Shown here: positions 43,783 to 50,611 of the stretch, piece after piece
Numbering within the stretch: the stretch's first letter is position 1
Layout: the number at the start of each line of letters is the position of its first letter
NCBI RefSeq assembly: GCF_018614035.1
Contig: NZ_JAGGPA010000039.1
Coordinates: 102,544-166,543, forward strand
Direction: 5' to 3'
Source of the DNA: Streptomyces sp. ISL-96
Lineage (GTDB): Bacteria; Actinomycetota; Actinomycetes; Streptomycetales; Streptomycetaceae
Length of the DNA stretch: 64,000 nt
Translations under genes and position numbers: made by a program
Notes under the pieces: generated by a model
What the model was told of the DNA's origin: nothing
Seen by the model: the letters and a program-made list of their open reading frames with translations, nothing else
Database searches by the model: none

Positions 43783-44202
43783 GTGTCCGGCGTGAGTGAT
43801 CCCCTGCGCCGCGCCCGCGCCCGGACGCGCATCCTGGCGGCAGTGGCCGCGGGCCTGACGCTGTGCGCGGGGCTGGGAGTCCGGGGCGTGGCGGACGGGG
43901 ACGTCGCCAAGTACACGGGGGACGCGCTCTACACCGTCCTCCTCTGCACGCTCGTCGTGCTGCTCGCGCCCAGGACCCGTCCGCCGCGGGCGGCCGCCGT
44001 CGCGCTCGCTCTCAGCTGGGCCGTCGAGTGCGCCCAGCTCACCGGCGTACCAGATGCCCTGGCCGAGCGCGGCATCGTCGCCCGGCTCGTGCTCGGCTCG
44101 ACCTTCAACGCGCCCGACCTGCTCTGGTACGCCGTCGGGGCGGGCCTTTTCCTGCTCATATGCACCGTGGTGCCCCGGCCGGGCGGCCTGCGTCACTCCT
44201 AG
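43783..44202 (+). CDS. DUF2809-family membrane protein
   Basis: A 139-residue protein with four predicted membrane helices (ILAAVAAGLTLCAGLGVRGV, ALYTVLLCTLVVLLAP, RAAAVALALSWAVECAQLTG, LLWYAVGAGLFLLICTVV). The WAVECAQL and NAPDLLWYAVG segments match DUF2809, a VanZ-like family of unknown function. It is 18 bp after the XdhC-type gene, so probably co-transcribed, with no evident link to purines. A GTG 3 codons upstream of the conserved start makes the exact N-terminus slightly uncertain. Confidence 0.82.
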   Translation: MSGVSDPLRRARARTRILAAVAAGLTLCAGLGVRGVADGDVAKYTGDALYTVLLCTLVVLLAPRTRPPRAAAVALALSWAVECAQLTGVPDALAERGIVARLVLGSTFNAPDLLWYAVGAGLFLLICTVVPRPGGLRHS

Positions 44203-44264
44203 TGACCGCGCCTGCCGCCGGACACGCCTTCGACCACTGAACTCGACGAGGCCGTGCCGGGTTG

Positions 44265-44278
44265 TGGGAGCGCTCCCG
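44265..44278 (+). promoter_or_regulatory. CebR-type operator (13 of 14)
   Basis: TGGGAGCGCTCCCG differs by the last base from the CebR consensus TGGGAGCGCTCCCA. It lies 35 bp before the GH6 gene. CebR is the LacI-family cellobiose/cellotriose-responsive repressor of Streptomyces cellulase genes. Confidence 0.85.
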
Positions 44279-44312
44279 CTCCCGTCGCCGCCCGCGACCC
44301 TGGAGCGAACCT

Positions 44313-45551
44313 GTGCGCAACACAAGACCTGTCCTCCGTACCGCACTCCCTCTGACCCTGACCACCGGCCTGGCTGCGGCGTTGCTTCTGGGCTCGCCGC
44401 CCGCCACCGCCACCGAAGACCCGGTCGACGCCGTCGCCGCCAGCCTCTACGCCCCTGCCGCCAACCCGGCCGCGTACCACCAGGCCGACGAGCTGGAGCG
44501 GGCCAAGCAGCGGCGCGAGGCCGCAGGCCTTCGGGCCATGGCCCGGGCCCCGCACGCTGTCTGGCTCGCCGGCCGGACCCCGGACGAGGTCAGGAACGAG
44601 ACACGCGGTGTGGTCCGCGACGCCGCCCGGCGCAAGGCGACGCCGACGCTGGTCCTCTACAACGTCCCCGGCCGCGACTGCTCCCTCTACTCGGCGGGCG
44701 GCCTGCGCGACTCCACCGAGTACCGGGCCTGGGTCGGCGCCGTGGCGGAGGGCATCGGCGACAGCCGGGCGATCGTCGTCGTCGAACCGGACGCGCTGGC
44801 GCTGGTGCCGGCCGACTGCCCCAGCAGCAGCAGCGGCGGAAAGGACGGGAAGGACGCGAAGGACGCCGAGAAGGCGAAGGACGCCGCGACCGCCGCACGT
44901 TACGCCCAGGTCGCCGACGCCGTCACCACCCTCGGCACGCTGCCCCACGCGAAGGTGTACGTCGACGCCGGGCATCCGGCCTGGCACACGGTGGACAGCA
45001 TCGTGCCCCGGCTGATCAAGGGCGGCGTCCAGCGCGCCAGGGGCTTCTCGGTGAACGTCTCCAACTACAGCACCGACGACGCCAACGCCTGGTACGGCAG
45101 GCTGATTTCCTCCTGCCTCGCCTACGTCGACACGGGCGGGAAGGCGTCCGCCTGCCCCACGCAGAAGTGGAAGCGCGCCGATGCCCAGCGCTGGCTCGAC
45201 CGGCACGCGCACTTCGCCCCCGACCGTATGAAGCACTTCGTCACCGACACCAGCCGTAACGGCCAGGGCCCGTGGACCCCGCCCGCCGGTAAGTACAAGG
45301 ACGCGCAGGACTGGTGCAACCCGCCGGCCCGCGGCCTCGGCGCCCGCCCCACCACCCGCACCGGCGACCCGCTCAACGACGCGAACCTGTGGATCAAGAC
45401 CCCGGGGGAGTCGGACGGCGAGTGCCTGCGCGGCACGAAGGGCCCCAAGGACCCCGAGCGCGGCACGATCGACCCGAAGGCGGGCGTCTGGTTCCCCGAC
45501 CAGGCGCTCGAGCTGGTCCGGCTCGCGAACCCGGCGATCATGCCGCGCTGA
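44313..45551 (+). CDS. Secreted GH6 endoglucanase
   Basis: A 412-residue glycoside hydrolase family 6 enzyme that cuts beta-1,4-glucan with inversion. The signal peptide (1-33) is VRNTRPVLRTALPLTLTTGL followed by AAALLLGSPPATATED. Catalytic segments are LYNVPGRDCSLYSAGG, IVVVEPDALALV and FVTDTSRNGQGPW, plus IKTPGESDGEC. An odd Lys/Asp/Ala-rich insert (GGKDGKDAKDAEKAKDAATA, about 170-190) replaces a short loop within the catalytic domain. There is no carbohydrate-binding module. The GTG at 44313 begins the signal peptide, and a CebR box lies upstream. A second GH6 gene, with CBM2, is at 58696. Confidence 0.92.
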   Translation: MRNTRPVLRTALPLTLTTGLAAALLLGSPPATATEDPVDAVAASLYAPAANPAAYHQADELERAKQRREAAGLRAMARAPHAVWLAGRTPDEVRNETRGVVRDAARRKATPTLVLYNVPGRDCSLYSAGGLRDSTEYRAWVGAVAEGIGDSRAIVVVEPDALALVPADCPSSSSGGKDGKDAKDAEKAKDAATAARYAQVADAVTTLGTLPHAKVYVDAGHPAWHTVDSIVPRLIKGGVQRARGFSVNVSNYSTDDANAWYGRLISSCLAYVDTGGKASACPTQKWKRADAQRWLDRHAHFAPDRMKHFVTDTSRNGQGPWTPPAGKYKDAQDWCNPPARGLGARPTTRTGDPLNDANLWIKTPGESDGECLRGTKGPKDPERGTIDPKAGVWFPDQALELVRLANPAIMPR

Positions 45552-45943
45552 AGAACCGGTCGTTCGTACAGCTCTGACTGGCATGGCAGGCGTTGCCGCC
45601 GCGCTTCTCGTGGACGCAGGAGAAGCGCGACGGCATGCCGGACTTACCGTTCTCGCGCAGACCTTGGCGGAGGCCGCCGCTCCATTCGGAGACGGCAATT
45701 CCATTACCCCTTTGCATGCACCGAGATTTGCAATTCAACTAACTCGCTATTCAACTATCCTTGCCTGCCGCTTCATAACTTCGATTCAACAAAATGTTGA
45801 CACCCTTCTGTCTTCGTCACTAGGTTGGTGATCGACCAACACGGGGGTCCACCAAGCAGTTTGACTGACTGTGAGATTTCCTGGCGCGACTTCAGCTTTC
45901 TGCGTCGCGCGGGATTCCCCCGGAACTGACACGGAGGGATGAG
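45552..45943. promoter_or_regulatory. A+T-rich control region upstream of a small secreted protein
   Basis: These 392 bp carry no gene I can support. From about 45690 the base composition becomes markedly A+T-rich for this genome. ATTCAAC occurs three times (45733-45739, 45749-45755, 45784-45790) just before a consensus promoter (45797-45826). GTTGGT and ACCAAC form an inverted repeat over the likely transcription start (45824-45840). A leader of roughly 110 bases precedes the gene. Confidence 0.6.
45797..45826 (+). promoter_or_regulatory. Consensus-like promoter of the small secreted protein gene
   Basis: TTGACA (45797-45802) and TAGGTT (45821-45826) are separated by 18 bp, close to the Streptomyces housekeeping sigma consensus. 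The transcript would start near 45833, inside an inverted repeat (45824-45840) that could be an operator. Confidence 0.65.
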
Positions 45944-46372
45944 ATGCGTCTCAAGCGCGTAATTGCGACGGGTGCGGCCGCTGCCGCCATAAGTGTGGGA
46001 ATGCTTGCTACGGCTGGCCCGGCTCACGCAAGTGCGAAAAGTTGCAGCAACAGTCTCGTTACAAAGGCATGCGTCTCTGTAAAGGGTTCTGGCCTCATGG
46101 TCAGGGAAGTCAAGGCGTACGGCGATTGCACTCAGTACCCGGGTTGCACCCCCAATCCGCGTGCGGTGGTCGCTACGAAGTTCAGGCTCGAGATCAAGGA
46201 ACCGGGGCGGCCTGTCTACAAGAAGACGTCACCCACCAGGAACTACAAGGCAAATGAAGTGGGCATCAGGATTACGCCCAACAGGAACTACAGGCACAAC
46301 ACCAAGGTCTGTGTCACCTCGTGGCGTAATACTGACAAGGTGGGTACGGCCTGTGTGACGGTCCACCGCTAA
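45944..46372 (+). CDS. Small secreted cysteine-containing protein, unknown function
   Basis: A 142-residue precursor. The signal peptide MRLKRVIATGAAAAAISVGM plus LATAGPAHASA (cut near 31) is followed by a 110-residue basic domain with six cysteines (KSCSNSLVTKACVSVKG, YGDCTQYPGCTPNPR, TKVCVTSWRN, GTACVTVHR). They could form three disulfides, and the repeated strand pattern suggests a small beta-rich exported protein. Codon use and G+C are less extreme than those of its neighbours, and it sits in an A+T-rich stretch beside a degraded gene, which hints at transfer. GGAGGGATGAG gives a good ribosome site. A strong hairpin ends the transcript. Confidence 0.75.
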   Translation: MRLKRVIATGAAAAAISVGMLATAGPAHASAKSCSNSLVTKACVSVKGSGLMVREVKAYGDCTQYPGCTPNPRAVVATKFRLEIKEPGRPVYKKTSPTRNYKANEVGIRITPNRNYRHNTKVCVTSWRNTDKVGTACVTVHR

Positions 46373-46378
46373 TCGCGG

Positions 46379-46430
46379 CGTCGGACTGTGCGACCCCTGG
46401 TGAACCCGGCCGGGGTTGCACAGTCCGACG
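46379..46430 (+). terminator. Strong terminator after the small secreted protein gene
   Basis: CGTCGGACTGTGC plus GACCCC (46379-46397) pairs with GGGGTT plus GCACAGTCCGACG (46412-46430). This gives a 19-bp stem including one G-U pair and a 14-base loop, 6 bp after the stop codon. Confidence 0.8.
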
Positions 46431-46493
46431 GTGGTTCTGGCAGGTTGGTGCCAGGCTCGTGGCGGTGCGGAGGCCGTCCGGCAGACTCGGGGC

Positions 46494-46832
46494 ATGCCGA
46501 GCGATCGTGGGCGGGCGATACGAGTGCTGCGCCGCGCGGTCGAGCTCGGTGTGACGAGTTCCTGCGTAGCTGTGGTGAGCAGGGCGTCGCGTTCGTGGCC
46601 TTCTATGCGATCGCCGGCGCCGGGCGCGAGGCCGGCGCGAGTGGCGCGGACACCGACGCGGTGCGTGACGTCGCGCGCGCCCATGGGGTGAGCGCGGCGC
46701 AGGTCCGGCTGGCCTGGACGCTGCAACAGGCCCGCACGTGCTGGCCATCCCCGGCACCGGCAATCCGGACCACCTCGACGAGAACGTGGCCGCCGGTGCG
46801 CTGAGGCTCTCCGCGGACGAACTGGCCGCCTC
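46494..46832 (+). pseudogene. Aldo/keto reductase remnant
   Basis: Three stretches of aldo/keto reductase survive in different frames. PSDRGRAIRVLRRAVELGVT (about 46497-46556) is the N-terminal strand-helix after the substrate loop. GEQGVAFVAFYAIAG and ARAHGVSAAQVRLAWTLQQ (about 46574-46735) come from the C-terminal half. LAIPGTGNPDHLDENVAAGA with LRLSADELAA follows (46741-46830) in another frame. The catalytic Asp, Tyr, Lys and His region is missing, so a large internal deletion plus frameshift has occurred. No intact frame remains. Confidence 0.75.
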
Positions 46833-46835
46833 GGC

Positions 46836-47993
46836 TCACACCGGTACGCCTGAGGTGAGCTCCCTGCGCAACCGCATGAAGGAACGCGGGCGGTTGAGGG
46901 CGAGCGCGCCGGTCACGGTGCCGTCGGGTCGCTCGTAGACGGCGAGAAAGCTGCGTTCCCCGGGCGAGCCGTCGGTTATGCGCACGGTGCTGTCCGGGAG
47001 GCGCCGGCCGGCGAACTGGATGCGCACGCCGTACTGGTCGGACCAGAAGTACGGGAGTGGGCGGGCCGTCTCGACCGTGCGCCCCGCGAGCAGATTGCGT
47101 ACGGCGACGGCCGGCTGCTCCGTGGCGCTGGTCCAGTGTTCGGTGCGGGTGCCTCCCACCCGCGCCACATCGCCCACCGCCACCACCTGCGGCAGCGTGG
47201 TGACACCGCCGTCGTCGCACAGCACTCCGTCGTCGACGGCGAGCGCGGAGCCCTCGAGCCAGCGGGTGTTGGGCACGGCGCCGATGCCGACGACGACCAC
47301 TTCGGCGGGCAGGAGCCGGCCGTCGTCGAGCTGTACGCCGGTCACCGCGCCGGTGCCGCGCAGCGCGGCCACTCCGGTGCCGGTGATGAGCCGTACGCCC
47401 CGGTCGGCGTGCAGCGATGCGCAGATTGTGGCCATGGCTTCGCCGAGTTGGGGCAGGAGTGGCAGTGGCGCGGCCTCCACCACGGTCACGTGATGGCCCA
47501 GCGCGACGCAGGAGGAGGCGACCTCGGAGCCGATGAAGCCTCCGCCGACGACCACGACGCGTACCGCCTGGCGCCCGGTCAGTGCGGCGCGCAGGGTCCG
47601 CGCGTCGTCAAGGGTGCGCAGGGTGTGTACGCCGCCCAGTGCGGCGCCGGGGAGCCGGCGCGCGGCGGCTCCGGTGGCCAGGACCACGCCGTCGGCGGCG
47701 ACCGTACGGCCGGTGTCCAGGTGGAGGGTGCGGCCTCTGACGTCGAGGCGCCGGGCGCGTACGCCCAGCAGCCACTCGGCGTCCAGGTCCGCCTCCTCCT
47801 CCGGGTCGGAGAGGGCGAGTTGGTCTTCGTCCATGGCGCCCGTGAGGAACTCCTTGGAGAGCGGAGGCCGGTCGTACGGGCGGTGGATCTCATCGCCGAT
47901 GATCACCAGCCTGCCGTCGTACCCCTCGCCGCGCAGCGCCCGCGCCGCGTACAGGCCGGCGAGCGAGGCTCCCACGACGGCTACGGTCCTCAC
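46836..47993 (-). CDS. FAD-dependent ferredoxin reductase
   Basis: A 385-residue reductase of the Rieske-oxygenase (BphA4-like) type that passes electrons from NAD(P)H to a ferredoxin. Two dinucleotide motifs are present: VAVVGASLAGLYAARALRG near the N-terminus for FAD and VVVVGGGFIGSEVASSCVAL (about 145) for NAD(P)H. IGDEIHRPYDRPPLSKEFL, TGAAARRLPG and LPQVVAVGDVARVGG are family hallmarks. The GTG start at 47993 overlaps the Rieske ferredoxin stop by 4 bp. Together they probably serve the Rieske oxygenase encoded at 54258. Confidence 0.9.
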   Translation of the reverse strand: MRTVAVVGASLAGLYAARALRGEGYDGRLVIIGDEIHRPYDRPPLSKEFLTGAMDEDQLALSDPEEEADLDAEWLLGVRARRLDVRGRTLHLDTGRTVAADGVVLATGAAARRLPGAALGGVHTLRTLDDARTLRAALTGRQAVRVVVVGGGFIGSEVASSCVALGHHVTVVEAAPLPLLPQLGEAMATICASLHADRGVRLITGTGVAALRGTGAVTGVQLDDGRLLPAEVVVVGIGAVPNTRWLEGSALAVDDGVLCDDGGVTTLPQVVAVGDVARVGGTRTEHWTSATEQPAVAVRNLLAGRTVETARPLPYFWSDQYGVRIQFAGRRLPDSTVRITDGSPGERSFLAVYERPDGTVTGALALNRPRSFMRLRRELTSGVPV

Positions 47994-48328
47994 GCGACGC
48001 TTCCTTCCCTCGCCGCTTCCGCATCGGCCGGCACCTGGACATGGACGAAACCGCTGTCGTCGACCGACACCCGGTGGGTGCGGACCGGGCGGCGCGCGGG
48101 CAGGCAGCTGGGCTGCCCGGTCCGCAGGTCGAAGGCGGCGGCGTGCAGCGGGCATTCGACGAAGCAGCCCTCCAGCCAGCCCTCGGAAAGCGAGGCGTCC
48201 TGGTGGGAGCAGGTGTCGTCGATCGCGTAGAGCGCGCCCCCGGTGCGGAACACCGCGATCGGCGGCTCGGTGGAGAGACGGACGGACTCGCCCTCGGGCA
48301 GGTCGTCGAGGTGGCAGACAGGAATCAC
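47990..48328 (-). CDS. Rieske-type (2Fe-2S) ferredoxin
   Basis: A 112-residue electron-transfer protein with both Rieske ligand motifs: CSHQDASL (C-x-H) and CPLHAAAFDLRTG (C-x-x-H). It begins VIPVCHLDDLPEGESVRL, as do stand-alone ferredoxins of multicomponent oxygenases. The GTG at 48328 has AGGGGG about 6 bases upstream. An in-frame ATG at 48379 would add 17 residues but lies inside an inverted repeat that looks like an operator, so the shorter start is preferred. It is coupled to the reductase gene by a 4-bp overlap and divergent from the IclR gene. Confidence 0.9.
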   Translation of the reverse strand: MIPVCHLDDLPEGESVRLSTEPPIAVFRTGGALYAIDDTCSHQDASLSEGWLEGCFVECPLHAAAFDLRTGQPSCLPARRPVRTHRVSVDDSGFVHVQVPADAEAAREGSVA

Positions 48329-48373
48329 CAGAGCCCCCTGAGTTCGCTCTTCGGTAACATGATGTTCCAGATG

Positions 48374-48396
48374 GCGCATCAAGGCGCGTGATGCGC
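48374..48396. promoter_or_regulatory. Candidate IclR operator in the ferredoxin/iclR intergenic region
   Basis: GCGCATC (48374-48380) and GATGCGC (48390-48396) form a perfect 7-bp inverted repeat with a 9-bp spacer. The right half continues as ATGCGCAACA, the same ten bases found before the mscR gene at 49499-49508. The binding protein is inferred to be the adjacent IclR regulator. Confidence 0.5.
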
Positions 48397-48493
48397 AACA
48401 GATGCGGAACACAATCCGGATCGGGAGCCGCTGCGTCAAGGGCCCCCATGGAAGTCGGCCGGGAATCGGCCGCCAGGTGGTGAGAGCGGACAC

Positions 48494-49321
48494 ATGGCGA
48501 GCAAGGGCACGAAGGGCATCAAGGTCACTACGGAGGAGCCGGACGACGCGAAGCGGGCCAAGGGAGGCGCGAGTTCCGTTCAGTCGGTGGACCGCGCGGT
48601 GAGCGTGCTGGAGATCCTGGCGAGGCTCGGCGAGGCGGGGGTCACCGAGATCGCCGAGGAGTTGGACGTACACAAGTCGACCGCGTTCCGGCTGCTCGGT
48701 GTGCTGGAGAACCGGGGTCTGGTCGGTCAGGCTAAGGACCGGGGGAAGTACTACCTGGGCGCCGGGGTGCTCAGACTCGCGGGCGCGGCGGCGGGACGGC
48801 TCGACATCTCGCAGGAGAGCGCGCCCGTGGTGCGTGAACTGGCCGACGAGGCGGGGGAGACCGTCAACATCGCCGTGCTGGACGACGATGCGGCGGTCAA
48901 CGTCATGCAGGCGCGCGGCGCGGCGTCGGTCACCGCGCAGAACTGGCTCGGGCGGCGTACGCCCCTGCATGCCACGTCCAGCGGGAAAGTGCTGCTGGCG
49001 GGGCTGCCGACGGCGATGCAGGAGATTTTTCTGGCGCGCCGGCTGCCGAGATTCACCGAGCACACGGTCACGTCGGCCGCTGAGTTGAGGGCGCAGCTCG
49101 CGGAGATCTCGTCGGAGGGGTACGCCGTCGTGGCCGAGGAGATGGAGGTCGGGCTGAGCGCGGTCGCGGCGCCGGTGCGGGCGCACGACGGGCAGGTGAT
49201 CGGGGCGGTCAGCGTGTCCGGGCCGGTGTACCGGATGGACGAGGCGCGGCTGGAGGAGCTGGCGAAACTGGCGGTCGACGCGGCGAGGGAGCTGTCGTAC
49301 CGCATGGGGTACCGGATCTGA
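48494..49321 (+). CDS. IclR-family transcriptional regulator
   Basis: A 275-residue regulator. After a polar N-terminal tail (1-28) come the winged HTH (QSVDRAVSVLEILARLGEAG, VTEIAEELDVHKSTAFRLL, about 30-90) and the IclR ligand-binding domain (about 105-270) with LHATSSGKVLLA, the LVAxP-like segment and GLSAVAAPVRAHDG. It lies between the ferredoxin/reductase pair and the demethylation operon, divergent from one and upstream of the other, so it probably controls both. A perfect hairpin ends its transcript. Confidence 0.9.
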   Translation: MASKGTKGIKVTTEEPDDAKRAKGGASSVQSVDRAVSVLEILARLGEAGVTEIAEELDVHKSTAFRLLGVLENRGLVGQAKDRGKYYLGAGVLRLAGAAAGRLDISQESAPVVRELADEAGETVNIAVLDDDAAVNVMQARGAASVTAQNWLGRRTPLHATSSGKVLLAGLPTAMQEIFLARRLPRFTEHTVTSAAELRAQLAEISSEGYAVVAEEMEVGLSAVAAPVRAHDGQVIGAVSVSGPVYRMDEARLEELAKLAVDAARELSYRMGYRI

Positions 49322-49344
49322 CTTCTTGTCACCCTGGCGGTCCC

Positions 49345-49403
49345 CAAACGCCGGACGGGCTGAAAGTTGCCGTAAGCGGCAGCATCAGCCCGTCCGGCGT
49401 TTG
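49345..49403 (+). terminator. Terminator of the IclR gene, built from dispersed repeat B
   Basis: Perfect 19-bp arms (49345-49363 and 49385-49403, beginning CAAACGCCGGACGGGCTGA) enclose a 21-base loop. The right arm plus GAGGAC is the dispersed repeat also seen at 5864 and 8167. Confidence 0.8.
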
Positions 49404-49481
49404 AGGACACCGGCGCTCTGCCCCCTGACCACTCCGCCCCCTTGACGGGCCGCCGATCGCGTTCCCAGTATGTCTCTCATC

Positions 49482-49508
49482 GCGCAACCAGTCGTGCAAT
49501 GCGCAACA
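49482..49508 (+). promoter_or_regulatory. Repeated GCGCAAC motif before mscR
   Basis: GCGCAAC occurs at 49482-49488 and at 49501-49507, 19 bp apart. The second copy is part of ATGCGCAACA (49499-49508), identical to 48391-48400 upstream of the ferredoxin/iclR genes. It lies 18 bp before the mscR start and just ahead of the ribosome site, a position suited to repression. Confidence 0.45.
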
Positions 49509-49525
49509 AAAGGAGGGGTCGGATC

Positions 49526-50611
49526 GTGCCTCATGAGGTCCGTGCGGTAGTCGCCACCAAGAGGGGCGCCCCCGTCGAAATACAGACGATCACCGTCCCC
49601 GATCCCGGTCCGGGAGAGGTCCTGATCGGTGTCCAGGCCTGCGGGGTCTGCCACACCGATCTGCACTACCGGGAGGGCGCCATCAACGACGACTTCCCCT
49701 TTCTGCTCGGCCACGAGGCCGCCGGCATCGTCGAGGCCGTGGGCGACGGCGTCGCCGAACTGGCCCCCGGCGACTACGTCGTCATCGCCTGGCGGGCCCC
49801 CTGCGGCGACTGCCGTTCCTGCCGCCGCGGCCGGCCCTGGTACTGCTTCGACAGCCGCAACGCCACCCAGCCCATGACGCTGCTCGACGGCACCCCGCTC
49901 ACCCCCGCCCTCGGCATCGGCGCCTTCGCGGAGAAGACGCTCGTCGCCGCCGGCCAGGCCGTGAAGGTCAGCCCCGCCGCCCGCCCCGAGGCCGCCGGCC
50001 TCATCGGCTGCGGCGTCATGGCCGGGTACGGCGCGGCCGTCAACACCGGGGGCGTCGGCCGCGGCGACACCGTCGCCGTCATCGGCTGCGGCGGCGTCGG
50101 CAACGCCGCCATCGCCGGAGCCGCGCTCGCCGGAGCCCGCCGGGTCATCGCCGTCGACATCGACGACGCCAAGCTCGACGGCGCCACCCGCTTCGGCGCC
50201 ACCCACACCGTCAACTCCCGCGGCACGGACGCCGTCGAGGCCGTACGCGAACTCACCGGCGGCTTCGGTGTCGACGTCGCGATCGACGCGGTGGGGCGCC
50301 CCGAGACGTACCGCCAGGCGTTCTACATGCGCGACCACGCCGGGGTGCTCGTCCAGGTCGGCGTCCCCGAGCCGGACATGCGGCTCGACATCCCGCTGAT
50401 CGATCTCTTCTCGCGCGGCGGCGCGCTCAAGTCGTCCTGGTACGGCGACTGCCTGCCCAGCCGGGACTTCCCGATCCTCATCGACCAGTACCTCAGCCGC
50501 AAGCTCGATCTCGGCGCGTTCGTCAGCGAGACGATCGGCCTCGACGACGTCGAGGAGGCCTTCGCCAAGATGCGGCGCGGAGAAGTGCTCCGCTCGGTGG
50601 TGGTGCTCTGA
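49526..50611 (+). CDS. mscR: S-(hydroxymethyl)mycothiol dehydrogenase
   Basis: A 361-residue class III-like zinc alcohol dehydrogenase. It oxidises the adduct of formaldehyde with mycothiol, the actinobacterial thiol. Catalytic zinc ligands are in CGVCHTDLHYREG and GHEAAGIVE. The structural zinc site is CGDCRSCRRGRPWYC, and the Rossmann motif is VIGCGGVGNAAIAGAALAG. RNATQPMTLLDGTPL and FGVDVAIDAVGRPETYRQAF match the mycothiol branch. The GTG at 49526 has AGGAGGGG upstream. It overlaps the next gene by 1 bp. Placed at the head of an N-demethylation operon, it would remove the formaldehyde made by oxidative demethylation. Confidence 0.92.
   Translation: MPHEVRAVVATKRGAPVEIQTITVPDPGPGEVLIGVQACGVCHTDLHYREGAINDDFPFLLGHEAAGIVEAVGDGVAELAPGDYVVIAWRAPCGDCRSCRRGRPWYCFDSRNATQPMTLLDGTPLTPALGIGAFAEKTLVAAGQAVKVSPAARPEAAGLIGCGVMAGYGAAVNTGGVGRGDTVAVIGCGGVGNAAIAGAALAGARRVIAVDIDDAKLDGATRFGATHTVNSRGTDAVEAVRELTGGFGVDVAIDAVGRPETYRQAFYMRDHAGVLVQVGVPEPDMRLDIPLIDLFSRGGALKSSWYGDCLPSRDFPILIDQYLSRKLDLGAFVSETIGLDDVEEAFAKMRRGEVLRSVVVL

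Noticed and set aside
45538..45738. A 66-codon minus-strand ORF after the first GH6 gene
   Set aside because: No ribosome site, no recognisable family, and its start lies in the A+T-rich control region; probably non-coding.
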